In this document: positions 9,800-21,800 of the stretch, piece by piece
Numbering within the stretch: the first letter of the stretch is position 1
How the letters are laid out: each line of letters begins with the position of its first letter
Assembly (NCBI RefSeq): GCF_004208415.1
Contig: NZ_CP035758.1
Span: forward strand, 10,602,001-10,666,000
Direction of reading: 5' to 3'
Length of the DNA stretch: 64,000 nt
Source: Ktedonosporobacter rubrisoli
GTDB lineage: Bacteria; Chloroflexota; Ktedonobacteria; Ktedonobacterales; Ktedonobacteraceae
The notes under the pieces: generated by a model
What the model was told of the DNA's origin: nothing
Seen by the model: only the letters and a program-made list of their open reading frames with translations
The model's database searches: none
Position numbers and translations under genes: made by a program

Positions 9800-10621
9800 T
9801 TACATTTCTCGCGAGATATTCGCTTTGAACGTCAATCCCACATTTCCCCCCAAAAAAGACCACATCCCAGTCTTCTGCAAAGGTATCTCATAAAACTGGC
9901 GCTAACATGATGTCTTAAAAAATCAAAAATAAACAATGAGAGTATTAGGAGAAACAGATGATTCCGACAGCCCCATCAATGCCTTCTTTTCCCATGGAAA
10001 GGAACGTAGCTGTGCTGATGATCGCTTGGACAGAGGAACAGTGAAAGCGCCTCTTCCTCCCTCAAAATATGTTGAAGTTAGTCTGGCCTAGAGAGATATT
10101 AATCGCATCACCTGTCAGCTCAACCTCACTCACAAGAGGTCGAGCTTGTCCAAGGAGGGGACTCCAGCTTATCTGAGAATATGGCCTCCTCTTAGTCGCT
10201 CGCGTTAAGTTTTACTCTTGCGAGTTGAATAGCTCCACAGCTACAGATCAGAATGACACAACCTGTCCGTCTGAGTGAATCCAGGACCTGAGGAACGTGC
10301 TCTGCTGGTACACAGAGTGATATACCACAGAGACAGCACCGTACTCCGGTATCAAAAAGCTCTTCTCAAGAGCTTGTTTCTCCCTTTTCAGCCTTCTGCC
10401 CATTTTTGCCAGAACTGCCATCATTTTTCTGATCGCTTTCCTTGAAATGCCCTGCCAACATAAAGTCTCCATGTCTGTTTTGTTCTATACACATCTTTCA
10501 GAGCCAAATATAACAACGCAGATGGATATCTCAAGACTCTCCTATACTTTACTGGCTTTCCTATTGCTGCATGCGACGGCATATCCTATTATCAGGAAAT
10601 ATTGAAGCTCTCTTCATTTAT
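9800..10621. other. Gap with no gene I can support
   Basis: Only a short minus-strand frame at 10248-10472 (74 residues, Lys/Arg-rich start, weak ribosome site) is open, and I cannot assign or support it. No tRNA, clear terminator or repeat was seen. Together with the broken genes on both sides, it looks like decaying DNA. Confidence 0.4.
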
Positions 10622-10933
10622 TCAGCAACCAATATGTTTCTTCCCCGTCTCTTCCATGCAAGCCTCGTGTGAGGATCGCAGAATGGCATCCTGAGATGCT
10701 TTTAGAACTGATTGCTCTTCTGCAAATGGCACCATGATCTCCTGTACTAAAGGGAGCATCTGGCTCAAAACCTTCTTTGCTTGAGTGACTTTTCGTTCAG
10801 CTTCAGGAACGAGATGCAAGGGAAGCTCTGGATTCCCAACAATCTGGTTCAACTCTCAACCCACAGGATCGAGGTCCTCCAAAACCTCTTCAATCCTCTG
10901 CAGAGCAGGGACAATTAATCCATTCGGTAACAT
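10622..10933 (-). pseudogene. Hypothetical gene with an in-frame TGA
   Basis: On the minus strand an ATG at 10931-10933 follows a good ribosome site (GAGAAGAAGG). It opens a frame M-L-P-N-G-L-I-V-P-A-L-Q-R-I-E-E-V that meets TGA at 10856-10858 and then continues in the same frame for 78 more codons to 10622. The combined product would be about 103 residues, helical and charged. The good ribosome site belongs to the upstream piece, which suggests one gene interrupted by a nonsense mutation. Function unknown. Confidence 0.4.
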
Positions 10934-11157
10934 CTGTTTTCCTTCTTCTCGGGTTCTTTTTCTCATTGTCGCGATCATTTACACAGGACACGGCACAGGC
11001 CATAGCTTTCCTGGTGTGCGCTGGAGGAAAGAAAACCAGACATACCAGGACCAATGCATCTGTTTATGCCTGATCGAGAATATATGCTTCATTCACCTCG
11101 CCCCCTTCGAGTGCCAAATAGTGCCAGAAAAGTGTTTCTCCGTCCTGGCCTCTCATC

Positions 11158-11760
11158 TCATTTACCAACCAATGCATCCGTAGTATTGCCAAGATAACGA
11201 TGCACTATTTCAACCAATTCTTCTGCTGTAAATGGTTTAGGAAGATGATCCTCCGCACCAGCCAAACGCCCTTTGAGGCGATCAATGATTCCATTGCGTC
11301 GGTTCATCGTGATAATCGTCGTGCTTTCCAGCGTAGGTTTCGCCTTGAGTGCACGAGCGATTGCATACCCATCCATTTTGGGCAGTTCGATATCGAGCAA
11401 GACGATCTTGGGTGGAGGACAACTCACTTCTGCTAGCCACCGAAAGGCTGCAACACCATCAGGAAAAGTGATGGTGACATACCCCTCGCAGCGCAACGCC
11501 GTCTCGACAATCTTTCTGATGGTGAGCGAGTCATCGACAGCCAGAATGGATGGTGAAGGTGATGACACGCCCTGGATGTTATTCAGATTTGCTGATAGCA
11601 AAGGTATACGTGTTTCAGAAGCATATGTGATATGAGTAGCAGGAAGCATCGGGTAGGATGCAGGGAACACGTAGCCCTCCTGGACGCAAAGGCTGCTTGA
11701 GCTATTGTTGTCGGCAGGTTGAACTGATCCCGCCAGTGTATAGAGTCTCACTTTTTGCAT
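11158..11760 (-). CDS. Single-domain response regulator (CheY-like receiver)
   Basis: About 200 residues. The C-terminal ~125 residues form a receiver domain: S-I-L-A-V-D-D-S at its start (acidic pocket), V-L-L-D-I-E-L-P-K-M-D-G with the phosphorylated Asp, a late Thr region I-I-T-M-N, and L-P-K-P-F-T with the conserved Lys. Receivers of this kind take phosphate from a sensor kinase, and with no output domain they act through protein contacts. The ~75 residues before it look unstructured. I chose ATG 11760 because AAGGGGACAG lies just upstream; an in-frame start at 11892 is possible. No kinase gene is adjacent, so the partner is unknown. Confidence 0.88.
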   Translation of the reverse strand: MQKVRLYTLAGSVQPADNNSSSSLCVQEGYVFPASYPMLPATHITYASETRIPLLSANLNNIQGVSSPSPSILAVDDSLTIRKIVETALRCEGYVTITFPDGVAAFRWLAEVSCPPPKIVLLDIELPKMDGYAIARALKAKPTLESTTIITMNRRNGIIDRLKGRLAGAEDHLPKPFTAEELVEIVHRYLGNTTDALVGK

Positions 11761-11986
11761 TCCACTGTCCCCTTGTTCAGTTCGTTGTCGTGGCTGAATA
11801 GCCACCAGCAATCCCCTCTCTCTGTTTTTAGTGATTCCAGGCAAAGGTACAGGAGCACGATGACTACCATATATGCCACGCCATACCCACAAATCATTTG
11901 TTTACTTTTCTCTCCACCACTTCTCATAGTAGCAAGTGACTCTCCTACCTACATCCTGCCATTCCCCATTTTTCTGTGTTCTACGA

Positions 11987-12917
11987 TTGGACGACAGTGA
12001 TGAAGATCTCTACGTTGGAAAGGCGGGGATTCTGGCATGTCTCAAGCGTTTTGACGAAGCGTTGGCTCGTCTGTGAGCAGGCTCTACAACGAGGTCCTGC
12101 GAAAGTCTCTGTCCTCCATAAAGAGAAGGCAAATATCCTCATCAGGCAGAAGCGCTATGAAGAAGCACTCCCTTCCTCTCAGAAGGTCGTTCAACTTGAT
12201 CCCGAGGATGCATATGCTTATGATAAGTTAGGAGATATCCTGAGCAAGCTGGAGCGGTTCGCTGAGGCTGTCAAGGCGTATAGTCAAGCGATTCGACTCA
12301 GGCCGAATTTGACGAGAGCATACCAGTCGAAGGCCCATGCTTTGGAGAAGTTAGGTCACTATGAGCAAGCCCTGGCTACTTACAATAAGGCGCTTCAACT
12401 TCATCCGAACAATGGCCATCTTCTTTTCTCCAGAGCAGGGGTGCTGAAAAAACTGCTCAAATATGAGGAGGCGAATGCTGATTATCTCAGCGCACAGGCT
12501 GCCAAGTCTGATTCCTGGCTGGCTGCTTGCTGTATCATTGCAAAGGTTGATCTCAAAAAGATTGCAGAAGCGAAAACGCGACTCCAGGCAGCAGGCAAAG
12601 AGATCAGCAATGAGGCGATAGAGGCAGAAATCCACCTCATGTACCAGGAGCAAAAGATGGCGTCATTGAAGTCCTCTCCCCTCTTCCAGCCTCTCTGTCT
12701 GATTGTGCGCGAGATGCAAGAGTGGAGTGGGACACCAAAACAGTTCAAAGAGCTGCTCTCTACCCGTTTTCCTGATGATCTCAAGAAATTACCTCAGTCA
12801 CCTGCTAGATTGCTTGAAGTATTAAAAGAGATCACACCAGCACTCCAGGAAGAAGGAATAGCGGTTGGTCTGCCTCCTGAGACCACTCTCGTAACGCTGA
12901 CTAGCAAATCAACATGA
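11987..12917 (+). pseudogene. TPR-repeat protein with a 5' frameshift
   Basis: The main frame (from about 12075 to 12917) encodes tetratricopeptide repeats: K-A-N-I-L-I-R-Q-K-R-Y-E-E-A-L, then L-G-D-I-L-S-K-L-E-R-F-A-E-A-V and A-L-E-K-L-G-H-Y-E-Q-A-L-A-T-Y. Just upstream, another frame (from TTG 11987) encodes G-K-A-G-I-L-A-C-L-K-R-F-D-E-A-L-A, the first helix of a further TPR unit, and stops at TGA near 12074. Joining the frames restores a repeat, so a one-base indel near 12072 has split the gene. The long frame can be read from GTG 11976, but those first ~30 residues do not look like TPR. TPRs mediate protein binding; the partner is unknown. Confidence 0.6.
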
Positions 12918-13540
12918 GTGCTCTCTTTAAGAGGATCTGAATAAAACAAGAGAGGGAAATGTCTTGAGCTGATTGTCAGCCTTATCTGACCCAACTGACT
13001 ATAAGGGATACCAGCTTTTGTGGACTCCCTAAAAAATATTAGGGCGCATTTCCTCACTTAAAAACAGCCTCTCTGACCCACTCACACCTTCCCTGGCGCA
13101 AAAGACGATAGTCCCCCGCCCAACCCCTTCGCGCTTGCTTTTTCACCTAGTGATACATCATCAAAACGTTTCATTCGTTGCAACAAGAAAGGCAGAAGTT
13201 ATTTGAGGCAAACAGGGTCGGATGGTTGCTCTGGAAAAGGCGTGTGCCGCCTTTGAGGGAGGAAATGTGAAAGCGTCGTTGAGTATTTAAAGCAGGCGGA
13301 AGCTGCTTTTGCAGATGGTGCCTCGCTATTGTTAGGCTTCCCTTGCGCAAAAAGGGACGCTGCTTGACGAGATCGCCACCATCATAGGCTACACGCATCG
13401 TTCTGTGATGTGGCTGCCATCAAAGAGTGGGGAGAGAAGCATGAGGAGGACCGTTGGTAAGATTGATATTGTTTCCAGAATGTGACAGGTAAAACTCGCG
13501 AGAGGCTTTCCTATCGCAGCGGCAACAAAAGCAAAGTTTC
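12918..13540 (+). other. Gap with no intact gene; holds one copy of a short repeat
   Basis: No supportable gene. Positions 13191-13211 carry a 21-bp sequence (core GCAGAAGTTATTTGAG) that recurs at 24007-24027 (inverted) and 24144-24164. The 13191 copy shares 26 bp with the inverted copy when the preceding AGAAA is included. Confidence 0.5.
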
Positions 13541-13775
13541 TTATTCTGCTTCCCAGATTTTAACGATTTTATCCCAACTTCCACTTCCCAATGTTTGCCT
13601 ATCAGCACTAACCGCAACACAGGTCACTGCTTCATTATGATCCATCAAAGTCTTTAGCACCTGACCGGTTGCTATATCCTATATCTTGATGGTTTTATCC
13701 CAACTTCCACTTCCCAGCATTCGTCTATCGGCATTCATGATAATACTGCGCACGGTCTCACGATGCTGTCTCAGG
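13541..13775 (-). pseudogene. WD40-repeat remnant with an in-frame TAG
   Basis: The minus strand reads as two successive WD40 blades. The first contains H-R-E-T-V-R-S-I and G-S-G-S-W-D-K-T-I-K-I, then a stop codon TAG where the family has Trp (I-K-I-W). It continues D-I-A-T-G-Q-V-L-K-T-L. The second has V-T-C-V-A-V-S-A-D, G-S-G-S-W-D-K-I-V-K-I-W and a natural stop. TGG to TAG explains the internal stop. No start region is present, so this is a decayed 3' end of a beta-propeller gene. Confidence 0.65.
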
Positions 13776-13841
13776 TATTATTGAAGACGGAAGTCCAAAT
13801 ACTTTACAACACTTCCCTCGCGCTCTTAGCTGCAGGAAAAG

Positions 13842-15800
13842 TTAACGATTTCTTCTTGGCCTGTTGCCATCACGATCCTGTCTCTGTGTAGACCCTTGCC
13901 TGGAATGCGAGCTTTGCAATTCTTGCCTCTTCTCCTCCGATTCTTGAGCACCAACAGCGTTGAGTTCCCTTATATACAGCTCAAGATCTAATTGCTCTAA
14001 TTCGGCGAGATTTTCATCGATGAAGACGGTGATGAGATGCCGGTCCTTCGCTGCCAGACATTTGAAAACTTTCCTGAACTGTGCAACTATCTCCTTCATT
14101 AAAGGATCTTGCTGACCAATAGATGTACAACATAGGATAAGCGCTTCTTGCAATGCACCAATAATCTGCTCAACCCGATCAGAAGAGATACCTTGTAGAG
14201 CAAGTCTGAGCCAGAAAGGTATGAAACCGTAATTACTATCACGCCGAATCCACCCGAGGGCCTGCCCTTCATATCCAAGGGTAGTAAGGATGCTAAGAGC
14301 AAGTTTGCGCTTTGTCGGTGCTGACCTCCACAGGTTTTTTGCATGTTCAATAAAACGCTGCGCAAGGTAATGGTATGCCTCCTCTACCTGTGCAGCGATC
14401 GTAACCTTGTAGACGATCTCGCCGCGTGGAAAGCGGTCCCCGCGATAGGAGAGCCAGTTATGGGAGCCGCTGAGATGGACTTTGCGATCAACGATCACTT
14501 CTTTGGCATGTGAGTTGCCTAGCCACTCGGCAATAATGCCAGGGGTGCCTTCGGGCGTCTGAACGGCGTGTAAGCGTTGGAGGAGGTCGGGAGGCACTGG
14601 CCGGTCTTCTCTGCTTTGATTACGTCCAATGCCATACCCGATCAGGATACGCACCCCCTTTTGCACCTGCGTTTGCAGAAGCGCAATGAACTCGTCATCG
14701 ACCACCTGCTTATTCATCCAGGGAGAGTAAATGATGATGAGTTCCTTTGCCTCCTGTAATGCCCCGAGAAAAGTCTTATGTATCTCTCGATCGCGTAGTT
14801 GCATAGATATGCCCGCAGCCTCTTCAACTGTCTGCCCATCTCTTTGCATACGCATATGATTTGTTGCCTGCTGGCGAATTTTTGTCAGTCGTTCCTCCAC
14901 TTCAGGCTCTATCGCAGGTTCTTCCATATGCCTGTTCTCTGATCCTGCTATTTCTTCTACAAAGGTATCCTCTTCACGAAGACCACATAGCGTTTTCAGT
15001 GAGAGGTTTCTCTGCTGGAGTTGTGTTTCCAGCCATGCACCAACCCGAGGGACCAGTTTGTTCTCGAAGGAACGCACCTCAAATGTGATAGCTTCGTCGG
15101 GATTCTCCTTGAGCGTATCATAAAGAATAAAGATGGAGAGCGGTCGCCAGCCGATTTCAGGGGATGCAGTCGGCGTGATCCTGGTAACGAAACGGTTGTT
15201 GTCTGGATCATGCAAGTCCAGACCCCACTCCTGTAACAGCGTTGATAACTCATCATCGACGAAACGCAAAGAAGGAAACTTTATTATATCCTGGTCAACG
15301 TACTGGCTCAAATCCTCGAAATCTTCCCTCACAGATCTCAAACGAAAAGGGGACGTATCTTTTTTGTCCAGGATGACATCCTGGATAAAGTAGCGTGTCT
15401 CGTCGAAAGTTGGCTCAGCGATAGTTTCTGAACACAAAGACGCTTTTCCCTCGTCTGTGACACGTGGGCCATAAACATCATGGACCATGCTCTGTATTGA
15501 GATCAAGTCCTGAAGCGTATTTTTGAGAAAGAGAGGATCAAGGCCCAACGCTCCAGCCAGTTCTTCAAGCGAAGGACGTGGCACTATTTCAGTGTATGCC
15601 TGCAAGAGAAACTTTTCGAGGAGATTCATCTGCCGACGTTGTTCAACCTGTATAGTGACTTCCTGTTGCTGTACGGGGTAGCGAAACTCACGCGCCGCCA
15701 GCACATAGAGGCCAGGCTGACCTTCTTCCATCTCCTGAACACGTTTACGCAAAGCTTGAGCGATAGGACGTGTATCAGCACTAACTGTTGGAAATATCAA
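13842..15800 (-). CDS. mkoB: PLD-family nuclease protein, putative Mokosh MkoB
   Basis: About 652 residues. The frame extends upstream, but I place the start at TTG 15800. A strong GAGGAG ribosome site lies six bases before it, and the overlap with the upstream gene is then only 20 bp. The N-terminal ~300 residues include a winged-helix-like part (S-L-E-E-L-A-G-A-L-G-L-D). The centre holds a phospholipase-D-type domain with one H-x-K-x4-D motif, H-A-K-E-V-I-V-D (H431, K433, D438), followed by G-S-H-N-W. PLD nucleases with one such motif act as dimers. The tail is charged. Pairing with a COG1112-type helicase that has a kinase domain matches type I Mokosh anti-phage systems; the assignment rests on architecture. 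Confidence 0.8.
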   Translation of the reverse strand: MIFPTVSADTRPIAQALRKRVQEMEEGQPGLYVLAAREFRYPVQQQEVTIQVEQRRQMNLLEKFLLQAYTEIVPRPSLEELAGALGLDPLFLKNTLQDLISIQSMVHDVYGPRVTDEGKASLCSETIAEPTFDETRYFIQDVILDKKDTSPFRLRSVREDFEDLSQYVDQDIIKFPSLRFVDDELSTLLQEWGLDLHDPDNNRFVTRITPTASPEIGWRPLSIFILYDTLKENPDEAITFEVRSFENKLVPRVGAWLETQLQQRNLSLKTLCGLREEDTFVEEIAGSENRHMEEPAIEPEVEERLTKIRQQATNHMRMQRDGQTVEEAAGISMQLRDREIHKTFLGALQEAKELIIIYSPWMNKQVVDDEFIALLQTQVQKGVRILIGYGIGRNQSREDRPVPPDLLQRLHAVQTPEGTPGIIAEWLGNSHAKEVIVDRKVHLSGSHNWLSYRGDRFPRGEIVYKVTIAAQVEEAYHYLAQRFIEHAKNLWRSAPTKRKLALSILTTLGYEGQALGWIRRDSNYGFIPFWLRLALQGISSDRVEQIIGALQEALILCCTSIGQQDPLMKEIVAQFRKVFKCLAAKDRHLITVFIDENLAELEQLDLELYIRELNAVGAQESEEKRQELQSSHSRQGSTQRQDRDGNRPRRNR

Positions 15801-18800
15801 TGAAATCTCCTCGATTTCTAACAACACTGGCGACTTTGCTATACCGTTCAGCCGCGTCTTCCTGGCGTGCCCTGACGCAAAAGAGGTCATGGCAGCCAAC
15901 AATAATTAATAATTCTTGCGCTCGTGAAAAAGCAACATTAATGCGCTCATCTTTCTCAGCGAAACCGATGTCTCCTCCCCGATTATTACGCACCATGCTC
16001 ACAATCACAATCGGTCGCTCCATTCCCTGGAAGCGGTCTACGGTCCCGGTCCGAATTTCCAGGGCTGAGAAGTCTTTTTTTCTGCTCTTGAGATTTTTCT
16101 CTAAGAGGGCCAGTTGAGCGCCATAAAAAGTAATGATACCAATTTCTTTCTTTTTGATACCTGCTGCTCTTTTGGGTGCCCAGAGACGTTGTAGTTCTTC
16201 ACAAATTTTAATGATGATTTCCATCTCACGCTGATTCTTATAGGATGTGCCTTCAGCTTCTTCCCCAAAGCTATTGCTATCACTCTGGTAGGAGGGAAAA
16301 GCAACTTGTCCACTCATTCTATTTCTGGCAGTAATTGTGCGAGAGGAACGACTTTGGGACGATGTGGAAACCAATGGCGTTGAGATCCATATAAGATGCT
16401 TGTTTCTGCGAATGAGTGCTGAGTGAAGCTGATGGTCGCGCTCACTGTCTGGTTCATTCAGTCCGTATTCTAGCGGTCGATGATAAAACTGGTTAATCGC
16501 GGCCATAATATCGGGATGCATACGGTACTGTATATGGAGCATACGTTTGATCCCATCTGGCGCTTCATTGTAGCGTTGCTCAAAATACGGGCGGCTGAGA
16601 TAACGAAACGCTGATCGCTCCTGACCGTTTTCTTTGGCGAGTTGCTCTAAGGTTTTTTCTTCGATCATTGGTGGCAATTGCCGCTGATCGCCGATAAGGA
16701 TGAGCTTTTTCCCTTTCAATGCCGCCAGCAGGATCTCAGGTGGAGTTGCTTTACTGACTTCATCGATAATCACGACATCAAAGCGCGAAATAGACCTGTT
16801 TTCCTGGCGATCCAGTCTATTGACCTGGCCGCAAGTAATACCTATGACATTGGCGTTTTTCAGGTAGATATCTCTAAGATCCTGCCTGTCATTTTCAGAA
16901 AGATTATTCAGCCGTGTCACCCAATCGGTAATCAGCCGATCAAAGCGCCTGGCAAATGTTTGTTCCTTGTCCAGTTCCATGCGCCAGGACCGAATTTGTT
17001 GTTGCATTGTTTTCAGAAAAGAAGGTGTGTAAATGCCAGTTTCAGGTTCGGCGGGGCGCAAGTCTGCTGGAAATTCATTCCAACGACGTTCCCACCATGC
17101 ACGTTGCGTATCGAGATCGGCCTGACCTTGCTGTAATCGCATGGTGAGCTGGTCCCGCTTCACGGAGAGCTGGCTCATAGCTTGTTTGTGCGGCTCAAGC
17201 GCTGCTTGTATGCTTGCAAGCTGTTTCTCTACTCTTTCGGCGGCAGCCGTTATCATCTGCCATAGCCTGGCAACACCTGTTTCCATTGCCCGTGTATCTT
17301 CAACCCATCTCTGGTATGCTGCATAGTGCTCCTGTCTGAATTTCAGAAAAGAAGCGTGAGGCCGTGCATAGCTTTGAGCAATCTGGCGCAACGCCTCTGG
17401 CAGTTCAGCACGTTTATGCAGGTCTTGAAACTGTGTAGCCAGCTTCTCCATTAAATCCCTCATCGTATTATGCATCGCAGGCAATTGAGCTATTTCGTTC
17501 GCAAGAAGATCTTGCATCTGTTTGTGCTCAACGACAAGTTGATCGTGCTTTTGCAAGGTAGCTGTGTACTGAGACTCTGCATTTCTCAATTGCTCTTTCA
17601 TCCAATCCTGGAAGGACTGAGATAATAATAACGCTTTGTCGCGCGCAACCTGTGCAATACTCTGTCTCCTTTGTGATAATATGTTTTGCTCCTGTCTCGC
17701 TGCTACCATCAATGAGTGATTTGTATTTTGAAACAGCTGTAGCAGCCGTTGTTTATGCCAATCAAAGAAACGGTCAAAGAGCGAGGGGGGATTTAAGCCT
17801 ATTCTTTCGATTTCCTGCAAGTTGCTTTGAAGTTGCTCAACCAGTTGTGGGAACTCTGTACCAACAGCTATATTGGATGGGAAATTGCCAGATCCTTGAT
17901 ATGCTCCTCCCTGGCGAATTTCAGGATACTTTGCGAGTAGCTGTCCAAAACGCTGGCGGCAATAAGCAAGGCTTTGAGAAGCTTGCTCATATCTATTTCT
18001 GGTCTCTCTAGTCTGGTAAATGTATTGCTGGATAACGTCACCGGTTGAGTTCCATTTCTCAAGGAATGTCTTCTTAGAATCACGGTTTATTCGTGTGATT
18101 ACATCTTCGGGAAAGAACAGCTCTAAGGCTGGATGAATTGATGCATCAATTGGTCGTTGCTCAACACGAGCATCTATAAACTGTCGGAAGATAGGTTCTA
18201 TTCTCTCTGCCAGATTCTGATAAAGATGCTCTACAAAGGGCAGAGCATCTTTATCCGCCGTTATATTCTGAAGCAGGTTCTTATGAAGCTCTATACGCGA
18301 GGCGAGTGGAGGCAATTGCGCCTCCCTGTCTTGTATGGAAGACGTTAACCATTTTATGCGATCGTTCACTGTACTCAAATCTGTGATCGTGGTATTTATC
18401 AGGTTGAGATGTTGTTGGCTTTCCGTCCAAACAATCATAGAAGCCGCCACTGTCTTTTGTAACCACCTGATGCTTTGTAACAGGTGGCTCCCCTCTGGAA
18501 AAGTCAACCCTACACGCTTCATCACCTGGAAACACTCGCGGAGGCATGCTGTAAATTCGTTTTTATCACCTGTTTCAGTGATATATTGATAAGCATCTTT
18601 CAATGCAGCCTCGGGTAGCTGTGTCCCTCCAGTTACGAGGGCTGATAAGCACATATGCAGTGAAATATACTTTTTCTCTTCAGCTTCTCTCTGAACCTGG
18701 TGTTTCCTGGTCGCCGTAATCTCCTGGTTGATTTTCTCTAACTTGCGCTGGAGAGAAAACTGTTGATTGCTCCATTTTTTTTCTGCTTCATAATAGAGAG

Positions 18801-21800
18801 AAAATGGCTCTATATCACGTACCAGATTTTCCAGGATCTTTATATGCTTCTGGCGCTGCTCCAGTTTGCTCTGGCAATCCCTGGCCGTATCAGTCAGCCA
18901 CTTTTGTACCACTCTCTCTTCAGTAAAATCGCGTCCCTCGACTTCAACCGATCCTGTATTGCCCTTACGCAAGGCGCGAATACTGGGTTTATGGATGAGC
19001 CGACTCAGCGCGTTATCAACAGCCAGATTCGATTGAGACGCAATAAGCGTACGCCCGTTTCTCTGGGCAACTTGGTAACAGATTTCGGCAATCACAGTAG
19101 TTTTGCCAGTTCCAGGAGGACCTTGCAGCAAGAGCAAGTCGGGGGTGGCGAGAGCAGCCTCAATAGCAGCAATCTGACCAGGATTACAGGTGCCTGATAA
19201 GAGATCTGCGGCTAGCAAACGTTGTATTGCTGGAGCAGTACGCGCCTTATACGCTTGGAAAAAGAAATCTGGTAAAGCTGGATTTAGCGACTTTCCCTGT
19301 TGTAATTTGCTAATGGCCTGCTGCTGATTCTCTATCTGCTGGAGATCTCCGTAGGCATCGTAGTGAAGATAGCCGCTGTTGGCTAGTTTCGTATTCCCAT
19401 CTGCCAATGATTTGCTCAACCCCTGTTCAAGACTGATAATCATTTCCGCACGACCAAAATCAATGCGCTCAAGGGTGCCAATTTTTAAGCCCCTTTTATT
19501 GCGTCTTTCCTTCTGTTCCGCCTCCATTTTAGGGAGATCTGAAAACAGCAGATGCAGCTCTTTTCCTTTTCTTGTTTCTCGTGTCCGCTCACGTAGTTCC
19601 TCATAGGGGAAGGGTACCATTACATTATCCAGCAGGTAGTCTCTATCGAGGAAAAAAGTGACTCTTAGCGCACCACTACGATAATCATGACCTGTGTAGC
19701 GAAGCCAATACTGCTGCTTTTGATACAGTTCATTCTGGAGTTGCAATAAAGCTGCCCAACCTTCCACCTGATCACCGTCCAGTTCGTGTTCGCTCTCAAT
19801 AGGTAAGTTTTGTATCTGCCACATAAATTCTTGGGGAATACCGCTTTTCACTGATGCCGCCAGTCTCAATAAGACTGGGAGAGCTTCCAGATCTCTCTTT
19901 CTCATACCCGCTTCAACTTTTGGGAAAGAGATAGCTATTAATCTCGGCTTTCCTCGTCCCTCTCGGTGGATACAGAGAACCAGACGTATGGTTTGTTTTC
20001 GTGCCGTCACTCTATCGGAGATAATCTGGCTATCGGTTGCGCGTATCAGTATCCAGAATTCTTCCTCTTCATTTTCTGTGCTGATCCTGTCACGTTTCAC
20101 ATACCAGGGCTGCGCTGTTTGACCGATGAGTTCAAAGAGGAGATCAAATGCACGATCTCTTATCCGATCGCGCAGACGGTACAGTTTCTTATTCTCTTCC
20201 CACTCCTTGACAAGATCCCGGTCTTCGTCGCTGCCCAGTTCGCGTAGTAATGATTGTGCTGCCTTATCCTGAAGCAGGTACGATAATTCGTAGTGCGGTA
20301 AAGGCGCATCTTCTTCAGGCTCAAGAATAGTCTGCTCTTCTTCAATGTGACCGGTAACAACAATAGTCATCGGCTCAGTTGCGCTACGTAAAGTGAAGGC
20401 GATAGTGCCTTTGAGAAGCGCCCCTGGCAATTTTCCTTGAGCATCGTAGACGACCGCTAACGTGCGGGGACCAGCAGACAAATGTGTAGGGAAAACAGCC
20501 AATCCAGGCAAATCCGTCTTAACCTCACATGCCTCTTTTACCACAATTGCAACCGTTCGCTCCTGTTTGCTGCCAATGGGAATACGCCCGAAGTCGATAC
20601 CATCGATTGGTAGTTGCCACTCAAGCTCTTGCCAAATGGCTTCCTCGGTCAATTTTCCCTGCACGGTGACATGTCTTAATTCATAGGTATCACCCTTATT
20701 TATCTGAATTGCTGGAGCATCGGTGTTTTCGGGCGTGCGCTGAATGAGCATATTCTCCAGAATGACACCGGAAGATTCGAGGTCGAAGACAGGCTGATCA
20801 ATCGCGAATAATTTGGTCAGCGGACCGCCAGGAAGTGACCCTGCCCCTATCAGATGAAGGCGTTTCTGTATGGTAAATGGTCCCTCGTACTCACCAGCCT
20901 CCAGGTTGATGGTCTGACCATCTGGAAAGAAGGGCAGCAATTGTTTGATATTGGTAGGATTAACGCCTGGATTATCGTGTGTTGCCTTGATGATTGCACT
21001 ATGCAAAGCGCGGGCAAACTCGATGGAATTGGGATAGCGATCCTCTGGTTTTTTCGCCAGCATTTTGAGGACCACCTGTTCGATCTCAGGAGAAAGTTTG
21101 GGGTTGAAATCGCGCAATGCTGGAGGAGCTTTGTGGAGGTGTCCTTCTTTCGCCTTTACTCCCCCTCCAAAGGGAGTTTGTCTGGTAAGCAACTGGTAAG
21201 CTATTACACCTAGACTATACAGGTCACTACTGTATGTAGCTTGCCCCATAATATGTTCTGGTGCCATATAAGCTGGTGTACCTGCGTTGCCCAGGCGCGA
21301 GTAAGAGGATTGGATATCAGCTGTATCGATGACTTTGGCCAGCCCAAAATCAGCAATTACTATAGTGTCATCACTGTAACGTAAAATGTTATGGGGTTTG
21401 AGATCACGATGAATAATATGGTGTTCATTATGTAAGTAGTACAAACCATCAGCAATTTGCTGAATAATAGTATCAATCTTATCAAGTGACAATGAATCAG
21501 GAGTGTTTTTTAAGAACTCAGTGAGATTCCCTCCATCAACATAAGCCATAATCATATAGATTTTGTTATCCTGAACCACCAGGTCGCGCAAGCGGACAAT
21601 ATTTTTATGTTCCAGCTTATTGAGTATATGTCCTTCTCGCAAAACAGAATTTTCCTGGTCCTCACTCAACCTGTCATATTGAAGTTCTTTGATGCAGTCC
21701 TCTCTATCGAGATGTTTATGCCTCGCTTTATAGACACGGCCAAATCCTCCTTCTCCTATATACTCACCCTTTATATAACTTCCAATGCCATAACGTGTGC

